A stretch of 64,000 bases of DNA, taken from positions 124,001 to 188,000 of the forward strand of contig JAEWGT010000017.1 in the NCBI GenBank assembly GCA_023388175.1. Direction: 5' to 3'. Under the pieces are notes generated by a model. The model saw only the letters and a list, made by a program, of their open reading frames with translations. It was not told where the DNA came from and made no database searches. Shown in pieces: positions 53,885 to 64,000 of the stretch. The number at the start of each line of letters is the position of its first letter. Position 1 is the first letter of the stretch. Made by a program: the position numbers and the translations under genes. Source of the DNA: Pseudomonadota bacterium (GTDB lineage Bacteria > Pseudomonadota > Alphaproteobacteria > Rhizobiales > Devosiaceae).

Positions 53885-55024
53885 TTAGGCGCTCTGGCGG
53901 TCCTCAGTCATGGCGCGCTTGCGGAAGGAGTGGGCGCGCCACAATTCGAAAATGTGCCGTGCATCCTCGCCATCCAGCGCTTCAAAGCGGGACAGCACCA
54001 TGCGCTTGTCTGCCTCGCTTGGCAGGTCACGCCACGGCAAGGTGGCGGCGACAGCCTCGAAGAGATCAGGGCTGAGCCGGGCGGCGCGCAGCGCGACTGT
54101 CACAGCGACATAATCCTGGCTCGCCAGCCACTTCACCACCACTTCGGGCGATACGCTGAGCATCACCGCCATCGCCGCCGCCGCATGATGGCCATAGCCG
54201 AAACGGGCAAAGCGGGCCAATGCGCGATCATTGAGCTGCTTGCGGTCGGACAAGCCCTTCACCTGATTATAGGCAACCTTCCATTCCTGCGCGTTGAAAC
54301 CGGCGCGGTTGCGGATGCGGTTATAGACGACGGTATTGACCTTGCCGGCCGCCACGGGGTCGAAGCGCTTCTCCACCTCGCCCAGCGATTCCAGCACCTT
54401 GCCGGCAACCTCATCGATTTCGCCGCGCAGCGATTTCCAGTCAATGTCGGTGCGGCCGCGCAGATCGGCGGCAATTTCAGCGTCCTTGGTGGCGCGCTCC
54501 ACGAGCTTTTCCAGCGTCGCACGGTCGAGCTCGGCGCGATTATTGCGCACCAGCCGCACCACCGACGCGGTTTCACCATGCTCGACGATCGCCTCGCCTA
54601 CCCGCTCATTCAGCCCGGCACGCCCGGCAATAGCCAGCCTGTGACCTTCGGATTGCTTGGCGATGATATCGATAAGATCGTCGTCGCTGAGCACGCTGGA
54701 AAATTCCAGCAAGGGCCGGGCCACTTCGATATCGTCATTGGCCAGCTTCAGCACCACGGTGCCCGGAACCCGCTCCAGCGGCGCCAGCAGCTTGGCCACA
54801 TGCACGCGCGCCTCGACCTCCACCAGTTCGGCGAGCTGACAAAGCACCTCGTCATACTGGGCGACCTGCTCATCATCGCAGCGGTCGGAAACGAAGCTGA
54901 ACAGCCGCGCCATGTTGCGGAACAATTGCTCCCGCTCGGTTTGGTTGTCCTCGCCATTGAGGACACGGAAATTGGCGAATGCGCGGTGGCCTTCATCCAG
55001 CTCGGTCATGGCATCGGTCATCAT
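53885..55024 (-). CDS. DUF2336 domain-containing protein
   Basis: The product (379 residues from the ATG at 55024, behind GGGAGAACG) is alpha-helical, built of HEAT-like pairs such as DDDLIDIIAKQSEGHRLAIAGRAGLNERVGEAIVEHGETASVVRLVRNNRAELDRA. This is the DUF2336 pattern, common in Alphaproteobacteria and linked in some species to flagellar or cell-cycle genes; no clear function. An in-frame extension to 55114 lacks a ribosome-binding site. It stands alone between the katG terminator and the regulator's promoter. Confidence 0.8.
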   Translation of the reverse strand: MMTDAMTELDEGHRAFANFRVLNGEDNQTEREQLFRNMARLFSFVSDRCDDEQVAQYDEVLCQLAELVEVEARVHVAKLLAPLERVPGTVVLKLANDDIEVARPLLEFSSVLSDDDLIDIIAKQSEGHRLAIAGRAGLNERVGEAIVEHGETASVVRLVRNNRAELDRATLEKLVERATKDAEIAADLRGRTDIDWKSLRGEIDEVAGKVLESLGEVEKRFDPVAAGKVNTVVYNRIRNRAGFNAQEWKVAYNQVKGLSDRKQLNDRALARFARFGYGHHAAAAMAVMLSVSPEVVVKWLASQDYVAVTVALRAARLSPDLFEAVAATLPWRDLPSEADKRMVLSRFEALDGEDARHIFELWRAHSFRKRAMTEDRQSA

Positions 55025-55141
55025 CGTTCTCCCGGCTTCTGCCGCATAGTCGAGGCTTAGCTTGCCGCGGAACGTCTTGCGGGGCCTGAAGGCGGGAAAG
55101 AGGAATTGAATCAAATTGTAACCAAGACCGGCTGCGCCAAT

Positions 55142-55171
55142 GAAAAGGCCCCGGAGCAGAACTCCGGGGCC
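55142..55171 (-). terminator. Rho-independent terminator after katG
   Basis: GGCCCCGGAG (55147-55156) and CTCCGGGGCC (55162-55171) form a perfect 10-base stem; on the minus strand it is followed by TTTTCATT. It ends the katG message. Confidence 0.75.
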
Positions 55172-55195
55172 GGTCAGATCATGGCATTGCTGCGA

Positions 55196-57370
<2,175 letters not shown>

Positions 57371-57419
57371 GAGGGGCTCCTGTTATTCAGCGGTGTTATA
57401 AGGCGCTGGCATCCATTAG

Positions 57420-57439
57420 GCCAATCGAATAATCTTGGC
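57420..57439. promoter_or_regulatory. Candidate OxyR site between katG and oxyR
   Basis: GCCAA (57420-57424) and TTGGC (57435-57439) flank ATAATC-like A+T-rich sequence. The inverted repeat lies in the 91-base divergent region, 23 bases before oxyR. LysR-type sites often have the T-N11-A shape; this is a modest match. Confidence 0.35.
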
Positions 57440-57461
57440 ACATCAATAGGAAAAAATTATC

Positions 57462-58397
57462 GTGCCCATCTCGCTGAAACAGATGCGCTATGCGTTAGCA
57501 GTGGCCAATGCCGGGCACTTCGGCAAAGCCGCGCAGGCCTGCGCCGTGTCGCAGCCCGCCCTGTCCCAGCAAATTCTGGCGCTTGAGGCCTTGTGCGGCA
57601 TGCCGCTGTTCGACCGGATGAAAAGCGGTGTGCGTCCAACCCCGTTCGGGCGCGAGTTTCTGGATCTGGCCCGTGATACCATCCGCAGCGCAGAGGCACT
57701 GGACACGCTGATCCTGAGCCATGGCGGGAAACCGAAAAAACCGCTGCGTTTCGGCCTCATCCCGACGGTTGCGCCCTATTTGCTGCCCGCAATCTTTCCT
57801 GCCCTTGCCGACAGCCTGCCCGACTTGCGCTTCACCATCAGCGAAAGCCGAACCGAAGCCTTGCTGGCGGGCCTGCATGACGGCAGTCTCGACATAGCGC
57901 TGATGGCTACAGAACTCCCCGGGGAAGGGCCAAAACTGATCGCCGCCCCGCTCTTTGACGACCCATTCGTGCTGGCCACGCCGCGCAATGAGCACACAGC
58001 CGAACCTGTAACGTTGTCCAGCCTCGCACCAGAGCGGATCCTGCTGCTGGACGAGGGGCATTGCTTCCGCGACCAGACCATATCCGCCTGCCGGCTGGAT
58101 GGAGACCGCAGCGCCCGCACATTCGCGGCCACGTCACTGTCCACCATCGTGGAATTCGTCGCCAATGGCCAAGGCGTGACGCTGCTCCCCCAGATTGCGT
58201 TGCGCAAGGAAGCCAACGATCCGCGCATCGCCGTGCATCCGCTGAATGATCCGGGCGCAGGGCGGCAATTGCGGCTGGTGTGGCGCGAGGCTTCGCCTTT
58301 CGGCGCGACCTTCGAGCAGATCGCTCAGGTGATCCGACTATCAGGCCAGCCGGGCGCGCCGCTGGCGGAAACTGTCATAGCTGAACACGATCAGTGA
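57462..58397 (+). CDS. oxyR: Hydrogen peroxide-inducible genes activator OxyR
   Basis: The 311-residue LysR-type regulator senses peroxide through a disulfide. The N-terminal helix-turn-helix is SLKQMRYALAVANAGHFGKAAQACAVSQPALSQQI. The effector domain has the redox pair Cys201 and Cys210 (spacing of nine, as in E. coli Cys199/Cys208) in DEGHCFRDQTISAC. GTG start behind AGGAAA. It diverges from katG, its expected target. Its last 57 bases overlap the convergent rarD-like gene. Confidence 0.93.
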   Translation: MPISLKQMRYALAVANAGHFGKAAQACAVSQPALSQQILALEALCGMPLFDRMKSGVRPTPFGREFLDLARDTIRSAEALDTLILSHGGKPKKPLRFGLIPTVAPYLLPAIFPALADSLPDLRFTISESRTEALLAGLHDGSLDIALMATELPGEGPKLIAAPLFDDPFVLATPRNEHTAEPVTLSSLAPERILLLDEGHCFRDQTISACRLDGDRSARTFAATSLSTIVEFVANGQGVTLLPQIALRKEANDPRIAVHPLNDPGAGRQLRLVWREASPFGATFEQIAQVIRLSGQPGAPLAETVIAEHDQ

Positions 58398-59285
58398 CAG
58401 CCAGATCAGCGAAAAGCTGAGCAGCCGCAATCCGTTAAGCTGCTCTCCGAACAGCATGATCGCCACCAGAAACTGGATGGACGGCGCCAGATATTGAAAC
58501 ATGCCGATTGTCGTCAGCCGCAGCCGCCGCACGCCATAGGCGAAGAGCAGCAGCGGCACGGCCGTTGCCGGCCCGGTCAATACCAGCAGCAGCATGAGCG
58601 TGGGATCGGCATGGGCGCCGGGGCCATTGGTCGCAAGGTCGAACACGACATAACTCATGGCGAACGGGGCCACCACCAGAGTCTCCGCAAACAGGCCAGT
58701 GGCCGGCCCCGCCTCTGCGGTCTTGCGGATAAACCCATAGAAACCAAAGGAAATAGCCAGGCCGAGCGCGATATATGGTACATTGCCAAGGCCCGCCGCC
58801 TGTATGACGATGGCGACGGCGGCGATCACGATGGCGATCGTCTGTAGCCTGTTCTGCCGCTCGCCCAGAACGATCATGCCGATGGCGATGTTGACCAGCG
58901 GATTGATGAAATAGCCGAAACTGGCTTCGAGCACCTGCCCCGTTTCAACCGCCCACACATAAAGCAGCCAGTTAAAAACCAGCAGCACCGCCGACAGCGC
59001 AATGATGCGCATCTTGCGCCAGTTCGTTAGCAGACTGCGAACCTCGGCAATGCCGCGTGTGCCGATAATGACAAACAAGAGCAGAACCAGCGACCAAAGC
59101 GTCCGCTCGGCCACGATGAGGACGGACCCTGCCTGCTCCAGCAGGCGGAAAAGGATGGGCAGGAACCCCCAGAGCAAATAGGCCGACAACGCAGCGACGA
59201 CGCCGTTCCCGGTGTCGTTGCCTTGCAGGCTGGCGGACGAAGCTGGCGGGACGGCGACGTCCGGCGACTGCTCGGGCAGTGTCAT
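58341..59285 (-). CDS. rarD: RarD/EamA family transporter
   Basis: The 314-residue product has ten predicted transmembrane helices in two EamA repeats, with the RarD-like start GVVAALSAYLLWGFLPILFRLLEQAGSVLIVAERTLWSL and the late YLAPSIQFLVAIMLFGEQ. RarD proteins are inner-membrane drug/metabolite transporters linked to chloramphenicol sensitivity; the true substrate is unknown. The ATG at 59285 was preferred because upstream in-frame codons lack a ribosome-binding site. It converges with oxyR with a 57-base overlap. Confidence 0.85.
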   Translation of the reverse strand: MTLPEQSPDVAVPPASSASLQGNDTGNGVVAALSAYLLWGFLPILFRLLEQAGSVLIVAERTLWSLVLLLFVIIGTRGIAEVRSLLTNWRKMRIIALSAVLLVFNWLLYVWAVETGQVLEASFGYFINPLVNIAIGMIVLGERQNRLQTIAIVIAAVAIVIQAAGLGNVPYIALGLAISFGFYGFIRKTAEAGPATGLFAETLVVAPFAMSYVVFDLATNGPGAHADPTLMLLLVLTGPATAVPLLLFAYGVRRLRLTTIGMFQYLAPSIQFLVAIMLFGEQLNGLRLLSFSLIWLSLIVFSYDSFRQRRARLA

Positions 59286-59479
59286 GAGAATACTCCGCGC
59301 CACGACGGGCGCCGACCCGATCTACCAGCCGGAACCATGGGCGACAAATCAGACTTTGTGATCCCGATCCCTTGCAATGGTGATGGACGAGGTCAACCTT
59401 TTGACTCAGTCGCACGTTTGGCTCGCAGCACTGCGATCTGACCGTCGCGGACGAACCATCTCAATGAGAGGAGCAGCAG

Positions 59480-59914
59480 ATGAAGAAGACCGTAACCTGG
59501 ATCCTGATCGCCGATGGCACTCAGGCCCGCGTGCTCGAACATGCCGGTCCGGGCAAGGGGCTGACCAATGTGCAGGGACTTGGCTGGTCAATTCCGCCGC
59601 TGCAATCTCAGGACATCGACACCGACCGCGCCGGGCGCGGCCCGACCGGTGGAGCGATGGAAGCAAAGACCGATCCGGCTCAGCACCGCGAAGCCGAATT
59701 CGTGCGCACGGTCGCCTCGGTTCTCGACGAAAAGGCCAAGGCCGGCGCATTCGATCGCTTGGTCATTGCAGCCGCGCCCATTGCGCTGGGCAATCTGCGC
59801 AAGGCGTTGTCCGCACATGTGAAGAAGACCGTCGTTGCAGAACTCGACAAGGATCTGACCAACCTGCCGACGCCGCAGCTGGACAAACATCTGGACGGAA
59901 TTATCGCGGTATAA
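59480..59914 (+). CDS. Host-attachment family protein
   Basis: The 144-residue soluble protein begins KKTVTWILIADGTQARVLEHAG and has QHREAEFVRTVASVLDEKAKAGAFDRLVIAAAPIALGNLRKAL. This is the pattern of the family annotated as protein required for attachment to host cells (Pfam Host_attach), which is widespread in alphaproteobacteria and related in fold to release-factor-like domains. The name comes from an Agrobacterium phenotype and the molecular role is unknown. A GGAG ribosome-binding site precedes the ATG. It is monocistronic, followed by a long hairpin. Confidence 0.8.
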   Translation: MKKTVTWILIADGTQARVLEHAGPGKGLTNVQGLGWSIPPLQSQDIDTDRAGRGPTGGAMEAKTDPAQHREAEFVRTVASVLDEKAKAGAFDRLVIAAAPIALGNLRKALSAHVKKTVVAELDKDLTNLPTPQLDKHLDGIIAV

Positions 59915-59971
59915 GACCGGCCGACCAACACGAAACGCTCATATTGCGGTTCGACCCACCGAGCGTGTCAA

Positions 59972-60012
59972 AATTGCTGGAGTCGTCGGGCCGCCCGACA
60001 GCTCCAGCAATT
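59972..60012. terminator. Long two-part hairpin in the 244-base gap after the host-attachment gene
   Basis: AATTGCTGGAG (59972-59982) pairs perfectly with CTCCAGCAATT (60002-60012) and inside it GTCGGGC (59985-59991) pairs with GCCCGAC (59993-59999). The rest of the gap, to 60158, is A+T-rich without an ORF. There is no T-run, so it is either a weak terminator or a small RNA/repeat structure. Confidence 0.5.
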
Positions 60013-60158
60013 GAAAACTATTGAAAAACAGAACACTGCATCATTTTCAGAATCTAGATCCTCAACGACCTGAATCAACATGGTATCCAGTAGATTCAGA
60101 AGTTGAGCATATTGAATCAAATCACTAAGCGCGTTCGGATCATCCGGCGCAAAGGACT

Positions 60159-61019
60159 CTAGTCCTCTGATTCATCTTCGCTTTCATCGCCGTCGAAGGC
60201 GTCAAGAAATTGCAGCAGCAGCGAATTGACGAGGTCGGGGCGTTCGATGCTCGGGATATGGGCAACCCCGTCCAGCAACACCGCAAAAGCATTGGGCATG
60301 GCTTCCGACAATGTCTCATGCCGATCGATGATGGCGGAAAAATCTTCGCTGCCAACGATGAGCAGCGACGGCGCATTGACCGTGTCCATGCGGCGCCACG
60401 CATCGGGACGATCTTCTTCCTGCGTCAGCGGTGGCTTGGCCAGCGCACGGCCATTCATGTCGATGAACAGAGCGCGCGCTGCGCCGCCGACCCGCCCGCT
60501 TTGAGCACGCGGACCATCCAGCCATTCATGCGCCTGCACCTTATTGATGAGATCGCGGTCGCCGCGTTCCCAGGCGTCCTCTTCGGCCATCTCGATGGCG
60601 CTTTCCTCGGCACTGGCACTCCATGGCGCCCCGGTGATCGAGGTACCGACAAGCACGAGCCCAAGAACACGTCCGGGATTGCGCAAGGCGAAATCGACGG
60701 CTAGCCCGCCGCCGAGCGAACAGCCGACAAAGACGGCCGCATGAATGTCGAGCGCGTCGAGAAAGGCTTCAAGGTCATCCAGGTGGTTGAAGGGCTCGTC
60801 GGGGCTCTCCGCCTCGCCATAGCCACGGCGATCATAGGCGATCGCATGCCAGCCCGCATCGGCCACCGCCTGCATCTGGCTGAGCCACATGCGCTTGTCA
60901 CAGACCCCGGCATGGAGAAACACCACTGGAAGGCCTTCGCCCTGCTCCAGCGCAGTCAGGACCGAATTGCCGATTTCAATGGAAAATGGCTCGGCAGGCT
61001 CCGTCGCGTCCAGGCTCAC
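60159..61019 (-). CDS. Alpha/beta-hydrolase
   Basis: The 286-residue product has an alpha/beta-hydrolase fold: the oxyanion region VVFLHAGVCDKRMW, YDRRGYGEAESPDEP, the nucleophile elbow VGCSLGGG (Ser between Cys and Leu), the Asp region LLIVGSEDFSAIIDRH, and the catalytic His in GVAHIPSIERP. It is a cytoplasmic hydrolase of the 3-oxoadipate-lactonase/epoxide-hydrolase-like group; substrate unknown. The GTG start overlaps the stop of the small exported protein (GTGA), so the two are translationally coupled. Confidence 0.85.
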   Translation of the reverse strand: MSLDATEPAEPFSIEIGNSVLTALEQGEGLPVVFLHAGVCDKRMWLSQMQAVADAGWHAIAYDRRGYGEAESPDEPFNHLDDLEAFLDALDIHAAVFVGCSLGGGLAVDFALRNPGRVLGLVLVGTSITGAPWSASAEESAIEMAEEDAWERGDRDLINKVQAHEWLDGPRAQSGRVGGAARALFIDMNGRALAKPPLTQEEDRPDAWRRMDTVNAPSLLIVGSEDFSAIIDRHETLSEAMPNAFAVLLDGVAHIPSIERPDLVNSLLLQFLDAFDGDESEDESED

Positions 61020-61354
61020 TGCAGGAGAGCCGCGCAGAACTTGAGACCATCCTTCTCGCCAAGCCAGCAACCCGCCTCACCCTCGACCGGAAGGAATGAA
61101 CCCAATTCTTCAGGATAGGTGCCCGGACGCTGATCGGCGGCGCCAAGATAGCCAAGCCCTTGGCCATCGGCCACATGCGCGAAAACGAAACTCTGTCCAT
61201 CGGGCAAAAGGAAGGTGATACCGCCGCCATCCACAGTGACATCGCAATCGAACGTGTCATAGCCGGTGACCGAGCATTGTCCGGGCGCAGCATTGGCCGG
61301 AACGGCGAGGGCAAGGCCAGCCAGCAGCACTGCCCCCGTCACAAACTTCTTCAT
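61016..61354 (-). CDS. Small exported Cys-containing protein, unknown function
   Basis: The 112-residue product has a signal peptide (KKFVTGAVLLAGLALAVPANA) and a mature part of about 90 residues with four cysteines, in GQCSVTGYDTFDCDV and GCWLGEKDGLKFC, probably forming two disulfides. The ATG follows a GGGGGACTGG ribosome-binding site. It overlaps the hydrolase start by four bases. No family is recognised; the sequence looks like small secreted proteins of Hyphomicrobiales. Confidence 0.65.
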   Translation of the reverse strand: MKKFVTGAVLLAGLALAVPANAAPGQCSVTGYDTFDCDVTVDGGGITFLLPDGQSFVFAHVADGQGLGYLGAADQRPGTYPEELGSFLPVEGEAGCWLGEKDGLKFCAALLQ

Positions 61355-61503
61355 CCAGTCCCCCAGAACACAAACCTCATCGGCCCCTTCGCCGTTCTGC
61401 ACAGCTTATCGCAGAAAGTCCAGCGCACCCAATGGGTTTTCGCAAGCCGGTGCAGGTTTGGTAAAGCCGCAGACCGCATTTGCTGCCGCGCAAATCTGTC
61501 CTG

Positions 61504-62082
61504 TCAGGCCAAGACCAGTTCCGAGGTCACTTCAAGGTCGCGGTCATCATGTATGGCCGTATCCCCAACAGGGCGATGCGAAGCAAGAACCCTGCCCCGC
61601 TCCCGGATCAATTCAGCGATGTCCGTCTCATAGGCGACAAAGATCGCCGTGAGCCAGCGATTGACCAGATAGGACGGCTTGGGCATCTGCATATCAAAGC
61701 GCGGCAGCAGCGCGACCAGCGCCTCCGCATCGCGCCAATCGTCGCCCACTACCCACTGATTGACGGTGAATATCCTCAGCAGACGCCCCTGCCCGTTCAC
61801 GCCAATGGCGGCCAGATGATGGACCGGACCATCGGGACCGTCCGGGCGGAGGAAGCAGTGGAAATGGCCATGCTCGGCCACTCCGTCCTCGGCCGGATGG
61901 CAATGATAATACCATTGCGCCCCGCTGGCCGGATCATAGACATCGCCGGGCGGATAATGGTCCCATGCGGCAATGTCATCCACGCCCGCAAAGGTCTCGG
62001 AGAGCACGTTCAGGCCACCCTTGGCCAGCACAGCCTCGCAAAAAGCGATTTCGGCCAGAGCCTGTTCGCGCTCCCCCGCCAT
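61504..62082 (-). CDS. His-rich protein, possibly DUF6969 family
   Basis: The 192-residue soluble protein contains HCHPAEDGVAEHGHFHCF and VHHLAAIGV, a cluster of histidines with a cysteine that looks like a metal or heme site, and an Arg/Leu-rich helical C-terminus. From memory it resembles proteins annotated DUF6969 in alphaproteobacteria, but I am not certain. Its ATG overlaps the stop of the Cys-repeat gene (ATGA), and that gene overlaps the YeeE permease gene, so it is the third member of one coupled operon. Confidence 0.6.
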   Translation of the reverse strand: MAGEREQALAEIAFCEAVLAKGGLNVLSETFAGVDDIAAWDHYPPGDVYDPASGAQWYYHCHPAEDGVAEHGHFHCFLRPDGPDGPVHHLAAIGVNGQGRLLRIFTVNQWVVGDDWRDAEALVALLPRFDMQMPKPSYLVNRWLTAIFVAYETDIAELIRERGRVLASHRPVGDTAIHDDRDLEVTSELVLA

Positions 62083-62510
62083 CAGCGGATAACCACCAGA
62101 TCCGGCGCTTCTTCACCCTCAGGCTTCGTCAAGGGCGCAGCAGGCGCAGGCCGCAGCGCGGGCGCCGCTTCAGCTTGTGGTGTCGCTGGCGGCTGGGCCG
62201 GAGGCGGCGGCGGCGCCAGCTTCTGCGCCTCGGCAGGACGCTGTGCGGGCGGTGGTGGCGGGGCAGCCTTCGCCGGGGCCGTTGGCGCGCCGGCAGCACA
62301 GGGCGCAGCAGGTGCTCCGGCCGCGCAAGGAGCGACTGGCGCACCCGCGGCACAGGGCGCGCCCGCCGCGCAGGGGGCACCGGACCCGGCGCTTGCCGTC
62401 TGGCCATAGACGGGACGCGGCGGCACCGGCTTGGTCAGGTGATCGGCAGCAATTGCGGCGGTGGTGACGGCAAGCGCCGCGCCAAACAGAAGTGTGTTGC
62501 GGCCACTCAT
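62082..62510 (-). CDS. Pro/Ala-rich membrane-anchored protein with Cys repeats
   Basis: The 142-residue product starts with a hydrophobic signal-anchor (residues 6-22, TLLFGAALAVTTAAIA). Residues 45-77 contain four copies of PCAAGAP with cysteines at 47, 53, 62 and 71. The rest is Pro/Ala-rich and ends in an acidic segment. There is no other Cys. A CAGGAA ribosome-binding site precedes the ATG, which overlaps the yeeE stop (62507-62509), and the stop overlaps the next gene by four bases. Function unknown; regularly spaced cysteines beside a sulfur permease suggest a sulfur or metal relay. Confidence 0.65.
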   Translation of the reverse strand: MSGRNTLLFGAALAVTTAAIAADHLTKPVPPRPVYGQTASAGSGAPCAAGAPCAAGAPVAPCAAGAPAAPCAAGAPTAPAKAAPPPPPAQRPAEAQKLAPPPPPAQPPATPQAEAAPALRPAPAAPLTKPEGEEAPDLVVIR

Positions 62511-63718
62511 TTCCTGAACCCATCCAGACCGAAGACAGGGCGCAACCAGACGCCCCCGATGGAACCGACAAAGGCTGCGGCGAACCAGAGCCAGCCATGG
62601 ACGCTGCCCGTGGCGATGCCGGAGAACAAGGCCCCGATATTGCAGCCGAAGGAAAGGCGTGCGCCATAACCCATCAGCAGGCCGCCGATAATCGCGGCAA
62701 GCAGCGAACCGAGCGGCAGCTTGGCCTTGGGCGCGAACTTGCCGGCAATTGCCGCCGCCAGCGCCGCGCCGAGCACCAGCCCGAAATCCATGACCGAGAC
62801 ACTGTCCGCCAGCACACTGGAATTGAGCGCCTGCGCCTGAGCGGGCCAGGTCCAGAACTCCCAGCTCGCCACATCCACGCCGACAGCCTGAGCGATCTTT
62901 GCGCCCCAGAGACCGAAACCATAGGTAATGGACCAGGGGTGGCCGGCCAGCAGCAGCGTTGCGATATTGAGCAAGGCAAGCACCAGCCCCGCCCCGACCA
63001 ATGGCCAAGGACCATAGAGCAACCAGCTCCACCCCTGCCGCGCCGGGGCAGGCTCGGGTTCGATATTGCCATGCACACGCTTTTCGATCAGCGCCGTGAT
63101 CAGCGCCACGATGGCAAGGCCGGCAATGGTGACGGCAAGTGCGAAGCCGACGCCCAGTTCAGCGCCAAGGCTGAGGGCGGGCAGCGCCGGCTGTTCCAGC
63201 CAGAAGGGCAGATGCGCGGTGCCGATAACGGCGCCGATAATGAAAAAAGCCAGCGTCACCAGCATGCGCGCCGAACCCCCGCCGACGGTGAACAACGTGC
63301 CCGAACCACAGCCGCCGCCCAGTTGCATGCCCAGCCCGAAAATCGCCGCGCCCAGCAATACGGATACGCCGACCGGCGCCATAGCACCCACCATGGGCTG
63401 GCCGCCGATATTGCCAGCCGCCACGAGAGGCAGCATGGCCAGAGCGGCGACACCGATGGTCAGCATCTGTGCACGCATGCCCCGGCCGCGTTTCTCAACC
63501 ACCATGCGCTTCCAGCCGCCGGTGAAACCGAACGAGCCGTGATAGAGCGCAACGCCCAGCCCGCCGCCGATGAGGAAAAGCGTGCCCTGACGCAGATCGA
63601 CCTGCCAGGTGATGAGAAAGAAGCCGGCCACGAGGAAAAAGGCGGCGACGAGAAGTGGTGCGCGGTCGCTCGCTGCCGGCGGCAGGAAACTCGGCGCGGG
63701 CGCGGAAATATCGCTCAT
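62507..63718 (-). CDS. YeeE/YedE family sulfur-compound permease
   Basis: The 403-residue polytopic membrane protein has about ten hydrophobic helices in two halves and the family Cys motifs QLGGGCGSGTLFTVGGGS and SFGCNIGALFSG. In the thiosulfate transporter TsuA of this family, conserved cysteines pass the sulfur compound through the membrane, so thiosulfate uptake is the likely role. The ATG at 63718 was chosen at MSDISAPAPSFLPP. It opens an operon with the Cys-repeat and His-rich proteins. A rhodanese is encoded just upstream on the same strand. Confidence 0.85.
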   Translation of the reverse strand: MSDISAPAPSFLPPAASDRAPLLVAAFFLVAGFFLITWQVDLRQGTLFLIGGGLGVALYHGSFGFTGGWKRMVVEKRGRGMRAQMLTIGVAALAMLPLVAAGNIGGQPMVGAMAPVGVSVLLGAAIFGLGMQLGGGCGSGTLFTVGGGSARMLVTLAFFIIGAVIGTAHLPFWLEQPALPALSLGAELGVGFALAVTIAGLAIVALITALIEKRVHGNIEPEPAPARQGWSWLLYGPWPLVGAGLVLALLNIATLLLAGHPWSITYGFGLWGAKIAQAVGVDVASWEFWTWPAQAQALNSSVLADSVSVMDFGLVLGAALAAAIAGKFAPKAKLPLGSLLAAIIGGLLMGYGARLSFGCNIGALFSGIATGSVHGWLWFAAAFVGSIGGVWLRPVFGLDGFRK

Positions 63719-63811
63719 GATTCTGAAATGCCCCTGTTCAGAAAGGTTTTGGATGCTGCAGCCGGAAGGCGCAACATCCAATTATGACGGAATACTCGCC
63801 ATCACCGAACG

Positions 63812-63836
63812 CACCCTCGGGCTTGACCCGAGGGTG
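63812..63836. repeat. Hairpin repeat between the rhodanese and YeeE genes
   Basis: CACCCTCGGG (63812-63821) and CCCGAGGGTG (63827-63836) form a perfect 10-base stem. Nearly the same stem follows pepP at 16275-16299, so this is an interspersed hairpin that may also terminate transcription. Confidence 0.6.
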
Positions 63837-63848
63837 GCGATTTGTGGA

Positions 63849-64000
63849 CTACTGGATCGGACGCGCCGGATCAGCGGCCCATTCGGCCATCGAGCCGTCA
63901 TACATGGACGTATTCTTGTTGCCGCCCACTTCGCTCAGCGCAAACCAGGCGATGGACGCCCAGTGACCGGTATTGCAGAAGACGATGTTCTTTTCGTCCG
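63849..64000 (-). CDS. Rhodanese-like sulfurtransferase, C-terminal part
   Basis: The window edge cuts the gene; only the last 49 codons are visible. They contain the active-site region IVFCNTGHWASIAWFALSEVGG, in which the Cys of CNTGHW would carry the persulfide, and the conserved end SMYDGSMAEWAADPARPI. Two-domain thiosulfate sulfurtransferases end this way, and the SseA-type active-site loop fits. It precedes yeeE on the same strand, consistent with use of imported thiosulfate. Confidence 0.8.
   Translation of the reverse strand, partial: DEKNIVFCNTGHWASIAWFALSEVGGNKNTSMYDGSMAEWAADPARPIQ

Noticed and set aside
62082..63032. A 316-residue reading of the Cys-repeat frame
   Set aside because: The 174 upstream residues overlap yeeE in another frame; the ATG at 62510 has a ribosome-binding site and overlaps the yeeE stop, so the short form is preferred.

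Overview
The window is a gene-dense, high-G+C chromosomal stretch of an alphaproteobacterium, most likely of the order Hyphomicrobiales; a Devosia-like lineage is my guess, not something the sequence proves. The evidence is the circularly permuted two-piece tmRNA gene, an alpha-type SspB, the dcw cluster order, a CtrA-like box before ftsZ, a long-linker FtsZ, and interspersed G+C-rich hairpin repeats. I see no rRNA, tRNA, CRISPR array, insertion sequence or prophage.

1-6.3 kb: the 3' end of thyA, a MazG-like pyrophosphohydrolase, a DUF4424 exported protein, a GNAT acetyltransferase, folA, hflK-hflC, the permuted ssrA gene and sspB with a small ribbon-helix-helix gene. tmRNA adds the degradation tag and SspB hands tagged proteins to ClpXP, so one locus holds both ends of that pathway. 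6.3-18 kb: a giant AsmA-like protein, a UvrD/PcrA helicase, prmA, two tiny related ORFs, an aminopeptidase P and two exported proteins of unknown function.

18-43 kb, almost all on the minus strand: the division and cell-wall cluster. In transcription order it runs rsmH, ftsL, ftsI, murE, murF, mraY, an extracytoplasmic-function sigma/anti-sigma/DUF4394 island, ftsW, murG, murC, ddl, ftsQ, ftsA, ftsZ, lpxC, bamD, recN, ligA. murD, murB and mraZ are absent from their usual places. The 5' end of ligA is A+T-rich and encodes an aberrant N-terminus, which looks like a mosaic gene.

43-50 kb: a CHASE3 histidine kinase, a response regulator and a receiver/HWE-type kinase hybrid; a lone glycosyltransferase; the carboxynorspermidine dehydrogenase/decarboxylase pair; and RNase P RNA. 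50-64 kb: a TerB/J-domain protein, metF with an ArsR-methyltransferase regulator and a perfect palindromic operator, a DUF2336 protein, divergent katG/oxyR, rarD, a host-attachment-family protein, a hydrolase with a small exported Cys protein, and a YeeE sulfur permease in one overlapping operon with a Cys-repeat protein and a His-rich protein, preceded by a rhodanese that runs off the window edge.
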